Source: CAIWHR01 sp963788185 | GTDB taxonomy: Bacteria > Pseudomonadota > Gammaproteobacteria > Burkholderiales > Casimicrobiaceae | Direction: 5' to 3' | Length of the DNA stretch: 64,000 nucleotides | Assembly: GCA_963788185.1 (NCBI GenBank) | Contig: CAWBGE010000023.1 | Location: 62,001 to 126,000, forward strand | Notes under the pieces: model-generated | Databases searched by the model: none | What the model was told of the DNA's origin: nothing | The model's input: the letters and a program-made list of their open reading frames with translations, nothing else | Part shown: positions 37,968 through 45,951 of the stretch, piece after piece | Position numbering within the stretch: position 1 is the first letter of the stretch | Layout: each line of letters begins with the position of its first letter | Position numbers and translations under genes: made by a program

Positions 37968-39656
37968 TCAGTAGGTCAGCGGATTGTGAGTCTTGCCATG
38001 ACAGACGAGATAGCACCGTCCCCTGTTGACTCCCGTGACCTCGAACCGAATCGGCACGGTCGACGAAACAGCGGTCACCACCGACGTATCGAAGTTGATC
38101 AGCTTGCTGTTATTCGTGGCGTTGCCCTGAGTGGAACTGATGCCATGCGGGTCGTGGCAGACGTTGCAGGGCGTGCGTACACTGACAATGTGCTTGTTGT
38201 GATCCTTGAAACTGCCGGTACCGTTGCCGATGATGCTGGTGCGGCTGTGGCACTTGTAGCAGAGCGCGTAGTTCGCCGCGCTCTCCGTGGTGTTGTCGGT
38301 GGTGACGTACTGCCGCTCGAGCAACGGCGTGTAGGTCGACCCGTGCGGCCCCTTGGGTCCCGTTCCGTTGGCGCCGGGGCCCGCGTTATTGTTGTGACAG
38401 CTGCCGCAGCCGATCACGCTGGCGGTCGTCAGCGGTGAAATCAGACTCGGCACGCTGGTGTTCTTGCCGGGACCTGCCACCGGGTGATAGGACGGGTTGA
38501 CGGTGCTGAACTCGAGCCGCGTGTTGGCCTGGGCGATCTGCCGTGGCGTGCGTGGCGACGGCTTCCCCGGGCTGTCCCCGTGGCAGCGGAAACAGATCTG
38601 GTGCTCGGCGGTGACTGGTGTCACCTCGGTGCCGGCGATCGAGACGCCACGAACGCCGCCCAGCGGCGCGCTGGCGGAGGCCGCATGCGGGTTGTGGCAA
38701 TCGGCACACTCGACGTGGCGCGACGAAACCACCGCCGCTTCCGCGGGATCGTGAACTCCGGTTGTGCCCGCCACCGGATGAACCGAGCCCTTGCTGAACT
38801 CCGGCTGCAGGTTCTTCGTGGCCACGTTGCCATTGTGGCAAGTGAGACAGGTGCCCTCCTCGGTCGCGGTATGGAGCAGCCACTTCTTGCCCGGCGCCGA
38901 GTGCGGCTGATGGCAGTTCTCGCAGGCATTCGCCGCCACCGTGGTTGCGGCGGAGTTCGGCCATGGATCCGGCGCCACGCCGTTCCAGGTCCGGGCGGAA
39001 AGCCTGTGGTCGCTGGTCGCCCAGTAGTCCTTGGTGTGGCAGGTCATGCACAGCGCCGATGCCTGGTTGACCATCACCAGAAACTTGCCGTTGGCGTCGT
39101 TGTGCGGGTCGTGGCACGACGTGCACTGCATCTGCCCGGATCCGTCCAGCTTGACCTTCCCGGTCAATGTTGCCGGGTTGACCAGATCGCCGCCACGTGC
39201 AGTCGCGAGGGATGCCGTATACGCGAACGACACCGGATGATCGTCGGAAAGATCGGTGCCCAGCCGTGTGGCACCCACCGGCATGTTCGTTGATGTCATC
39301 GCCACCGTCGTGGCACGATTGAGCAGTTCGCCCAGTGCAATCGTCCCGTCGTGGCATGAGAGGCACAGGAGCGACGCACCGTTGGGCTGCCCCGCATTGC
39401 CGCGCGCGGTCGAGCTCGTATAGGGTGTGTAGGTGCTGCCCGGCGCGCGGCGATTCCACAGCGCACCGGCCGGCGAGCCGTTGTGCGGCGCATGACAGAA
39501 CACGCAGGTTTCGCTCTCGGCCGTGGACCTGACGGTCCCCGGGCCGCTCGTCGACAGGTTGTGCTTGGTCGTCGCGACCGCAGCCCACGCCGGCATCATC
39601 CCCGACAGCGCTGCGAGCAGCAACGCGGCAATCAGCGCTCCCATCGCCTGTCTCAT
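37968..39656 (-). CDS. Exported twelve-heme c-type cytochrome with an OmcE-like N-terminal module
   Basis: The product has 562 residues: signal peptide to about 25 and eleven CXXCH sites (CVFCH, CLSCH, CTSCH, CMTCH, CENCH, CLTCH, CADCH, CFRCH, CGSCH, CYKCH, CNVCH) plus a CX3CH (CYLVCH, 37998-38015). Residues 28-205 repeat the layout of the separate tetraheme protein at 44214 (CHAPHN, PLWNR-like ALWNR, CLSCHDGT, DHPVSF, SCHDPHN, SALC-TCH). The remainder is repeat-rich. It is probably extracellular or surface-exposed, receiving electrons from the conduit. The start overlaps the stop of the NHL gene. Confidence 0.92.
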   Translation of the reverse strand: MRQAMGALIAALLLAALSGMMPAWAAVATTKHNLSTSGPGTVRSTAESETCVFCHAPHNGSPAGALWNRRAPGSTYTPYTSSTARGNAGQPNGASLLCLSCHDGTIALGELLNRATTVAMTSTNMPVGATRLGTDLSDDHPVSFAYTASLATARGGDLVNPATLTGKVKLDGSGQMQCTSCHDPHNDANGKFLVMVNQASALCMTCHTKDYWATSDHRLSARTWNGVAPDPWPNSAATTVAANACENCHQPHSAPGKKWLLHTATEEGTCLTCHNGNVATKNLQPEFSKGSVHPVAGTTGVHDPAEAAVVSSRHVECADCHNPHAASASAPLGGVRGVSIAGTEVTPVTAEHQICFRCHGDSPGKPSPRTPRQIAQANTRLEFSTVNPSYHPVAGPGKNTSVPSLISPLTTASVIGCGSCHNNNAGPGANGTGPKGPHGSTYTPLLERQYVTTDNTTESAANYALCYKCHSRTSIIGNGTGSFKDHNKHIVSVRTPCNVCHDPHGISSTQGNATNNSKLINFDTSVVTAVSSTVPIRFEVTGVNRGRCYLVCHGKTHNPLTY

Positions 39657-40672
39657 GTCGGACCTCCCACATAGCGAAACACCTGCACCCGCCGGTTGTA
39701 CGAATCGGCGACATAGATGGTGACGTCGTCGATGAAGATGCCGACGGGCAGCCAGAAGTCGCCACGCTCGCGGCCCTGGCCGCCGATCGACAGCAGGAAC
39801 TGCCCGGAGTCGTCGAAGATCTGCACGGCGTGAAGCAGCGAGTCGACCACGTAGACGCGGCCGTACCGATCGGTGGCCACGCCCTTTTGCCGCGGCGAAT
39901 CCCCCGTTCCGTCACCGGCACGGCCGAACTTGGCGACGTAGCGGCCGTCGGCGTCGAATATCTGGGTGCGGAAATTGAGAGAATCGGTGACGAGCAGCCT
40001 GCCGCCCGCTCCGCGCCAGATCATCGTTGGAAAGTTGAATTCGCCGTCGCCGCTTCCGCGCTGCCCGATCGTCTTCAGCAGGCTGCCGTCCGCGGCGTAC
40101 ACGTTGATCCGGTGATTGCCGGTGTCGACAACGTAGAGCCTCCTGGCAACGGGATCGAAGGCTATCCCCGTCGGCTGGCGCAACTCGCCTGCGAGCGCGA
40201 CGCGAGTGGCAGCCGTCGCGCCCCGCCGCAGCAGGAACACCGCACCCAAGGCCGAGTCCGCGACGTAGATGTCGCCCGCGTCGCCGCGCGCAAGGCCCAC
40301 CGGCGAAGGCAGCGTTGTGCCACCGTCGACACCGACAAGGGCGTAATGGCCGTTCGCGAGATCGAAGCGATGGACGCCCTTTGCGCCCGGGTCGCCGACA
40401 TACAGAATGCCGCCGGCCTCGACGACCGCCATCGGACGCACCAGCTGCACCTGCGTCGCGCCGAGCAGCAACTCGACCAGCCGCTGCCCCAGGCTCTTGG
40501 AAATGCCGAGATCCTCGGGCGTCGAAAATGCCTGCACGAACGCGACGCGAGGTTCTGCCGGCGCCGACGGCCACACGAGCGTCGCGCTCGCGTCGATCGG
40601 GGGCGTGGCGGGGCTCGCGCACGCGCCCAGCACGATGGCCGCCAGCACCAGGGCGGGAACAACCGGACGCAT
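39653..40672 (-). CDS. NHL-repeat lipoprotein (first of two in order of position)
   Basis: The product has 339 residues. The ATG at 40672 begins a lipoprotein signal (VLAAIVLGACASP). Then come six NHL-type beta-propeller blades, for example LYVVDTGNHRINVY, GRLLVTDSLNFRTQIF and YVADSYNRRVQVFRY. NHL propellers bind proteins or ligands. A longer upstream frame is inside the barrel gene. The gene begins 2 bases after the barrel stop. NHL proteins accompany large barrels and cytochromes in nanowire clusters of other bacteria, so a structural role at the outer membrane is likely. Confidence 0.92.
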   Translation of the reverse strand: MRPVVPALVLAAIVLGACASPATPPIDASATLVWPSAPAEPRVAFVQAFSTPEDLGISKSLGQRLVELLLGATQVQLVRPMAVVEAGGILYVGDPGAKGVHRFDLANGHYALVGVDGGTTLPSPVGLARGDAGDIYVADSALGAVFLLRRGATAATRVALAGELRQPTGIAFDPVARRLYVVDTGNHRINVYAADGSLLKTIGQRGSGDGEFNFPTMIWRGAGGRLLVTDSLNFRTQIFDADGRYVAKFGRAGDGTGDSPRQKGVATDRYGRVYVVDSLLHAVQIFDDSGQFLLSIGGQGRERGDFWLPVGIFIDDVTIYVADSYNRRVQVFRYVGGPT

Positions 40673-40674
40673 GA

Positions 40675-42780
40675 TCAGAAATCCCTCCGCAGCGTGAGCT
40701 GGCCGCTGGTGTGATCGCGCGAGAAGCTGCCCTGCAACTCGCGCGAGCGAATGACATCCAGCGTCAGCACCAGCCGCCGGAACCGCCACAGTGCCCGCAA
40801 CTTGCCAAGCCGGCGCTCGCGCTCGTCGACGCCGCCTGTGTCGCGCTCGTAGATTCCGGAGGCCGAAAGGGTGATGCCGAGTGGCGAGCGCCACGTCAGC
40901 AGCAGGTCGTAGCCGGTGAGGTTGACGTTCTGCAGTTCGTTCTCGGCCACAGTGCGCGTTCGCCGCATTCCCACCCGCAGCTCGGCATTGGTGACGAAGG
41001 GCAATTCCGACTGGACATAGACCTCGCTCTCAGTGCGCACGAACGGCGCGATGGTCTCGCTGCGATCCTCACGCTCGACGTAGCCCCCCACCAGCATCTC
41101 CATGGCAAAAGGCAGCGGCCAATCGACTCGAGTGCCGTAGGTCAGGTCGTGGATCGTGTTGAGCGGCGCCGACGGCACTCCCGACGTCACCTTCGGCCGC
41201 GAATCGTAGTAGCGGAGATACACGTTGAGATAGTTCGACCACCGCCAATTGAGATTGGCACTCTGGTCGAGTATGGTGCTGGCGAAGGTGCCACCGACGT
41301 CGTAGACGTAGTCGACCTGCACCTCCTCGCCGTCGAGGATGCTCCCCGACAGGATGCGCTGGATCCGGGTCGTCACCCCGACCACCGTCAGCTCGTAGTC
41401 GATCCCCGCGGTATAAACCTGGGTGCGCTGCGCATTGTTGACGACCACCGACGACTCGATCACCAGCGGTTGCGCCAGGTTCGATGGCGAGGTTCCGCGC
41501 AACACGACGCGCTCGCCCACGACCGGAGTAAGCGGCGTCCCGGCACGTTGGTCGCGCGTGTCGTAGCGCGCGCCATATCCGACGGTTGCCGTGCCGAACG
41601 GCAGCCGGCGCTCGTAATTGAAGCTGGCCTCGGGGCCGTAGCTCCGCAACGTGAAATCGGGTGATCGCGTGTCTCTGCCAAAGACGCCCGCCGAAACCCA
41701 GGACCCGGCCACCGGCAGCCAGTTCATCCCCGCGTCCATGGTGTTGACGGTCGTCGCCCGCCCGTCCTGGACGCTGCGCAGATAATTGTAGTTGCCGACC
41801 GACTGCAGCTCGCGTGCATGCGTGCCGCGATAGTTGAGCAGCACGCGAACGTCGTCGAGCTTGGGCGACGCGCCCTGTTCCAGCGTGTAGTCGTTCTTCG
41901 CATAGACGATGCTGTTGAACACCCGGTAATTGCGATCGGCACCGAGCTCCAGGCTGGTGTCGGCATTGAACTGCTGCGAGCGCAGCCGCGAATTCTGGAT
42001 CGGCAGGTTCAGGCTGCCGCTCGAGGACTCCTGCTGTAGCGCCTGATAGCCGATCTGGGTGTTGCCGTAGGTCCCGACTGCGCGGTCGCCCTTGAACGTG
42101 AACTGGTCGATGCGATCGTCGACGCTGCGCAAGGTGCTCTCGCCCTGCGTACGCAACTGCCACAATTCGACAGTGAATGGTACCGGGCTGACCGGCGCCA
42201 GCAGCGAGAAGGCGAGGCCGGCCTTGGTGGTCTCCTCCTGGAACACTTCGCCGGGGCTCAGCATGACGGTCGGGTTCAGGTGCTCGTAGTAGATCTTTCC
42301 GGTGTAGGGCTTGTCAGCGAGAAAGGTGGCGGTCGCGCTCAGGTTGTACAGCGGCTGCTGGGTCCGGTCCGTGGCGCCGTCAGTCGTCAGCCGGCTAGCC
42401 TGGAAAATCGGGCCACCGCCCAGGTCGAAGGTCATGAACTTCGGGTGGTAGACGTAGCCGTGCGTCATCAGAAACGCGTCGACCCGAAAGTCACTCTGGG
42501 TGGTGGTCGACGAGCTGCCGGGAGTGTTCCCGGTCGGCGCCTGCGACGTCGACAGATGGTCGGCGAAATAGCTGGTGGACACGTACCCGTCCCAACCGGT
42601 CGAACGAACGGTGGTGAACTCCTCCGCCTGCACAACACTGGCGGCAAGGGCGACGATCACCGCCAGCAGCGGTCGCCGGACGCGGACCCGCCGGACGAAT
42701 CGGCGAGGCGACGCGCGGCGCACCGCTGCCGCGACAGTCGTGGAGGCTGCATCAGCGCTGGCGGATCGTGACCGCGCCAT
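40675..42780 (-). CDS. Very large outer-membrane beta-barrel protein of the electron conduit
   Basis: The product is up to 701 residues. A signal peptide (LLAVIVALAASVVQAEEF) follows an arginine-rich stretch; the true start could be a GTG closer to it. The rest alternates polar and hydrophobic residues in strands throughout, with many Tyr/Arg/Asp turns, and the last residue is Phe (LRRDF), the barrel-assembly signature. There are no heme motifs. The size would allow some 24-28 strands. Flanked by two NHL lipoproteins and multiheme cytochromes, it most likely forms the pore that holds a cytochrome, as MtrB does for MtrA, though I see no clear MtrB identity. Confidence 0.88.
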   Translation of the reverse strand: MARSRSASADAASTTVAAAVRRASPRRFVRRVRVRRPLLAVIVALAASVVQAEEFTTVRSTGWDGYVSTSYFADHLSTSQAPTGNTPGSSSTTTQSDFRVDAFLMTHGYVYHPKFMTFDLGGGPIFQASRLTTDGATDRTQQPLYNLSATATFLADKPYTGKIYYEHLNPTVMLSPGEVFQEETTKAGLAFSLLAPVSPVPFTVELWQLRTQGESTLRSVDDRIDQFTFKGDRAVGTYGNTQIGYQALQQESSSGSLNLPIQNSRLRSQQFNADTSLELGADRNYRVFNSIVYAKNDYTLEQGASPKLDDVRVLLNYRGTHARELQSVGNYNYLRSVQDGRATTVNTMDAGMNWLPVAGSWVSAGVFGRDTRSPDFTLRSYGPEASFNYERRLPFGTATVGYGARYDTRDQRAGTPLTPVVGERVVLRGTSPSNLAQPLVIESSVVVNNAQRTQVYTAGIDYELTVVGVTTRIQRILSGSILDGEEVQVDYVYDVGGTFASTILDQSANLNWRWSNYLNVYLRYYDSRPKVTSGVPSAPLNTIHDLTYGTRVDWPLPFAMEMLVGGYVEREDRSETIAPFVRTESEVYVQSELPFVTNAELRVGMRRTRTVAENELQNVNLTGYDLLLTWRSPLGITLSASGIYERDTGGVDERERRLGKLRALWRFRRLVLTLDVIRSRELQGSFSRDHTSGQLTLRRDF

Positions 42781-42784
42781 TCCA

Positions 42785-43909
42785 TCACTTCGGCGGCGCG
42801 GCGACGGCTTTTTCGTCGCGTGAGTAATCGGCGCCGGCCATGCGCCCGAAACCGAAGACGTCAACCTTGTTCGGCGCGATCTGGCTCGCCACCAGGATCA
42901 GGTATTCGATGCCGAACTTCGGATCGGCGTAGCGCTTGAAAAGTGCGACGTTGTCGTAATCGATGGCGATTGCCGCGGGGAGGCTCAGCCCGTCGCCTCC
43001 TTCCGGCTGCCCGAACGCCATCAGCAACAGGCCGTTGGGGTCGAAGACCTGTACGTTCTGGAACGCGGCATCGGCGACATACAGCCGTCCCGTCTTGTCG
43101 AGGGCGATGCCTTTGGGGCGTGCGAACTTGCCGGGCGTGTCGCCAACCTCGCCGTAGGTGCGCAACGACTTGCCATCGGCGGTGAAGCGCTGGACGCGGA
43201 AGTTGCTGGTCTCGGTGACGAACACGTCGCCATTGGGCCCGATGGCGATGTTCGTCGGATGGTAGAGCTCGCCTTCCTTCGATCCCGGCTTGCCGAACTT
43301 GAAGCGCAGCTTCCCGGTCTTCTTGTCGAGCACCTGGATTTCGTGATGCTGGATGTCGACCACATAGAGCCTGTCGCCGGCGATCGCGGTGTCGACAGGG
43401 CGGAACTGGCCCTGCTCGCCGAACGCGCCGACGTATTTGTTGTCGCGGTCGTAGATGAGCACCTGGTCGCGGCCGGTGTCGGTGACGTACTTGCTGCCAT
43501 CCGCGTCGATGGTCAGGTTGATCGGCCGACGCATACGCCCGCCCCCCGATCCGGTGAACAAGCTGTACTGCTGCTTCACCAGATCGAACACCGCCAGTCC
43601 GGGGCCTTTGCTGTCGACCGCGTAGATCCGCCCCTCGGTCAGAGCGACACCGTAGATCTGGCCCAATTCGGCACCGCGCTCCTCGCCGGCAACGAAGGTC
43701 GCGAAGTCGCTGCGCGCGGCGGCGAAGTCACGCGCGCCGGTAAAGGAAACCAGGTGCTGGATCCGCGGCGGCTCCGGCGCCGCCGGATAGAACACAGGTC
43801 CTTGGGGAGCGGACTTCTTCTCGACCGGCGGGGTGGCGCAGCCGCCAAGCACCAAGCCGACAAACACCGCGGCAAGCAGGCGGAGGGAATGGGCTGAGAT
43901 GAGATTCAT
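42785..43909 (-). CDS. NHL-repeat lipoprotein (second)
   Basis: The product has 374 residues. Lipobox LVLGGCATP after the ATG at 43909. Six propeller blades, for example KYVTDTGRDQVLIYD, LYVVDIQHHEIQVLD and LYVADAAFQNVQVFD. It resembles the other NHL lipoprotein at 39653 in order of blades but shares only moderate sequence. It is the first gene of the unit NHL-barrel-NHL-12-heme-9-heme, all closely spaced, 4 bases before the barrel. Confidence 0.92.
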   Translation of the reverse strand: MNLISAHSLRLLAAVFVGLVLGGCATPPVEKKSAPQGPVFYPAAPEPPRIQHLVSFTGARDFAAARSDFATFVAGEERGAELGQIYGVALTEGRIYAVDSKGPGLAVFDLVKQQYSLFTGSGGGRMRRPINLTIDADGSKYVTDTGRDQVLIYDRDNKYVGAFGEQGQFRPVDTAIAGDRLYVVDIQHHEIQVLDKKTGKLRFKFGKPGSKEGELYHPTNIAIGPNGDVFVTETSNFRVQRFTADGKSLRTYGEVGDTPGKFARPKGIALDKTGRLYVADAAFQNVQVFDPNGLLLMAFGQPEGGDGLSLPAAIAIDYDNVALFKRYADPKFGIEYLILVASQIAPNKVDVFGFGRMAGADYSRDEKAVAAPPK

Positions 43910-44213
43910 GGCAAGGATCGGCACGGGCCGGGGTAAGGTTCGCAGGTGATCCGGAAGCATCGAGCGAACCTCTCCGGGCCCGAATTCCGGGAAGGGGATG
44001 TGCGATCTGTCATCGACCGGACGCACGCCAAGGACTTGTATTCATTACGGTTTTTTCCACGACCCAAAAATGGGAAGCGGCTCGTACAGCTGACGGAGGG
44101 GGCCGTCAGCGGGACAAGCCGCGTGTAGGAGACATGTCAGGTGATCTCGGCACCAGTCCCTGATGTGTGCAAATACGTCCGAGTTGCTCGGCGCCAGGTC
44201 CCCAACGACCGCG
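43910..44213. other. Intergenic region ahead of the NHL/barrel operon
   Basis: These 304 bases contain no gene. The stem-loop at 44077-44122 lies here. A separate promoter for the barrel operon is plausible but no clean -35/-10 pair was seen; partial read-through from the tetraheme gene would also supply it. Confidence 0.5.
44077..44122 (-). terminator. Long stem-loop after the tetraheme gene
   Basis: GCGGCT...AGCCGC enclose GCTGACGG and CCGTCAGC, an interrupted 14-base-pair hairpin. Read on the minus strand it is followed by a TTTTT within about ten bases. It could be a partial terminator or a processing site that sets unequal amounts of the abundant tetraheme and the conduit. Confidence 0.5.
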
Positions 44214-44876
44214 TCACTTGATATGGCAGGTGGTGCAGAGTGCGCTGCCGGCCATCGAGACTTTCACGAGATTTCCACCCGCCGCCGTGAAGGTGTTGTG
44301 CACGTCGTGGCAGCTCGCACACTCCATCTTCCCGTTGTAGAGCATGTTGGATGCAATGGTGCCCGCCTTGGTCTTGGTGCCCGACCCGATGGTCACCGCG
44401 GTGGTGATCGGTGCCAGCGCCCCATCGGTCGTTACCAGTGCTGCGTCGTAGGTGAATCCGATCGGATGGTCGTTGGTAAGGGCAATGCCGAGGTTCTCTT
44501 TCCCGGTGAGGAAATCGGTGCCGGTCGCGCCGCCGAAGCTGTTGACGGCGACCGTGCCGTCATGACACGACAGGCACAGTTTGGACGTCGAACCCGGCTG
44601 CCCGGCAGCCGCATTGAAGGTGGAACTTGCGTACACCGTGTAGGTGGCGGTCGACAGGGCATGGTTCCACAGCGGCGCATCCGCGAGCACCGCGGTGTTG
44701 TGCGGCGCATGGCAGGCGACGCAGATCTGTCCGCCCGACCAGGCATCGCCGGAAAAGTCATGCGCCGAGCCGACAATCGTGCCGGCGCCCGCCAGTGGCG
44801 CGAACAGCAACCCCAGTACCACGCCAGTCAATCCGCCCAGAATCGCGGCACTCTTTGCCAAATGTTGCCTGCTCAT
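44214..44876 (-). CDS. Exported tetraheme c-type cytochrome, OmcE-like (possible nanowire subunit)
   Basis: The product has 220 residues with a signal peptide (to about 31) and four CXXCH hemes at C52, C101, C186 and C214. Extra histidines (H39, H59, H72, H137, H193) could be distal ligands. The pattern GSAHDFS, CVACHAPHN, PLWNH, YTVYAS, CLSCHDGT, NDHPIGF, CASCHDVHN, SALCTTCHIK, and the size of about 220 are as I know them in Geobacter OmcE, whose subunits stack into filaments with a heme ligand donated by the neighbour. AAGGAG precedes the ATG. It has its own FNR-class promoter, suited to a highly expressed surface cytochrome. Polymerisation is inference. Confidence 0.88.
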   Translation of the reverse strand: MSRQHLAKSAAILGGLTGVVLGLLFAPLAGAGTIVGSAHDFSGDAWSGGQICVACHAPHNTAVLADAPLWNHALSTATYTVYASSTFNAAAGQPGSTSKLCLSCHDGTVAVNSFGGATGTDFLTGKENLGIALTNDHPIGFTYDAALVTTDGALAPITTAVTIGSGTKTKAGTIASNMLYNGKMECASCHDVHNTFTAAGGNLVKVSMAGSALCTTCHIK

Positions 44877-45045
44877 TTGTCCACTCCTTGTTGTTGACCT
44901 CAGGTTGAAACCGACTGCACTGCGTCAATTCGATGGGCCCTGCCATGCGTTGCCAGGTGACCTGATTTCGATCTTCCGGCGCACCCGCCAATCAACACGT
45001 AAGGTTTTGGCTTATCAAACTACAAGCTTTTGGCGTTGATGTGAA

Positions 45046-45085
45046 ATTATCCCACATATGCTATCAGCATATTGACGCAGATCAA
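45046..45085 (-). promoter_or_regulatory. Class II FNR-type promoter of the tetraheme gene with an inner palindrome
   Basis: Read toward the gene: TTGATCTGCGTCAA (45085-45072), nine of ten to the FNR consensus; then 20 bases; then GATAAT (45051-45046), five of six to the -10 consensus. With the box centred at -41.5 the start is near 45037. Between them, ATATGCT-ATC-AGCATAT (45056-45072) is a perfect seven-base palindrome, a possible site for the NarL-type regulator encoded next door. The rest of the 427-base gap (44877-45303) holds no gene; a weak hairpin lies at 45274-45289 after the regulator gene. Confidence 0.65.
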
Positions 45086-45303
45086 TGTTGCTGCAGACGC
45101 AACCACGCCCACAGTCGCCCTGGATCATTCAGCATCTCGATGGATTCATCGCGCGCCGATGCACGAGTTCGCGCCGCGATGTGCCAAGCCAATTCCCGGT
45201 GCCAGATCAACGCCGTGAACCTGCCTGCCCGCGGGATGCGCTGAGTCGCAGAAGCTCGGTTCGGGAAACGCTCCGCGCCTGGAGGCGCGAGGTCCGACTG
45301 CTG

Positions 45304-45951
45304 CTAAAGGTCGGAGATTCCGCGCTTGATCGCGTAGCGGACGAGGCCCGCGACGTCGTCGATCTCGAGTTTGCGCATGATCTGCGCACGAAACGCCTCG
45401 ACGGTCTTGATGCTCAAACCCAGCGCTTCGGCGATGTTCCGGGTGCCCAGCCCATCGGCGATCATCTTGAGAACTTCGAGCTGGCGACCGGTGAGTTCGG
45501 CCCGCCGCCCGGGTTCCGCCGTGCGGGTGACGTAGTTGTCGACGACCTGTCGCTCGACCGACCGTGAGAGCCAGACGCCGCCAGCGCAGGCACGGCGAAT
45601 CGCGCCTTCCAGCTCGTCCGGCGCGTCGTGCTTCAACACATATCCCGCGGCACCCAGGCGCAATGCCGTGCCTATGTGCTCCTCATTGTCGAGCATCGAC
45701 ACCATCACGACCTTGACACTCGGCATCGATTCGCGAACGCGCTGCAGGACCTGCAATCCTGTGAGGCCGGGCATGGCAATGTCGAGAAGCAGCACGTCGG
45801 GAACCAGTTCGCCGACGACCTTCAGCGCCGCGTCGCCGCTCGCCGCATCTCCGACCACTTCGAAATCAGCGACGTCTTCGAGCAAGGACTTGAGCCCGGC
45901 GCGAACGAGGTTGTGGTCGTCGGCAAGGACGATGCGTATCTTCTGGCTCAT
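45304..45951 (-). CDS. NarL/FixJ-type response regulator
   Basis: The product has 215 residues. Receiver with D11/D12, D57 (LLLDIAMPG) and K105 (VLKHD); LuxR-type helix-turn-helix at about 145-205 (LTGRQLEVLKMIADGLGTRNIAEALGLSIKTVEAF). It overlaps the kinase gene by four bases and lies directly upstream, in direction, of the tetraheme operon, so it is the most likely local regulator. Confidence 0.94.
   Translation of the reverse strand: MSQKIRIVLADDHNLVRAGLKSLLEDVADFEVVGDAASGDAALKVVGELVPDVLLLDIAMPGLTGLQVLQRVRESMPSVKVVMVSMLDNEEHIGTALRLGAAGYVLKHDAPDELEGAIRRACAGGVWLSRSVERQVVDNYVTRTAEPGRRAELTGRQLEVLKMIADGLGTRNIAEALGLSIKTVEAFRAQIMRKLEIDDVAGLVRYAIKRGISDL

Noticed and set aside
45036..45057. A second Crp-like palindrome (ATGTG...CACAT)
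   Set aside because: The arms are nine bases apart, not the six of a Crp site, and the segment already contains the -10 element.
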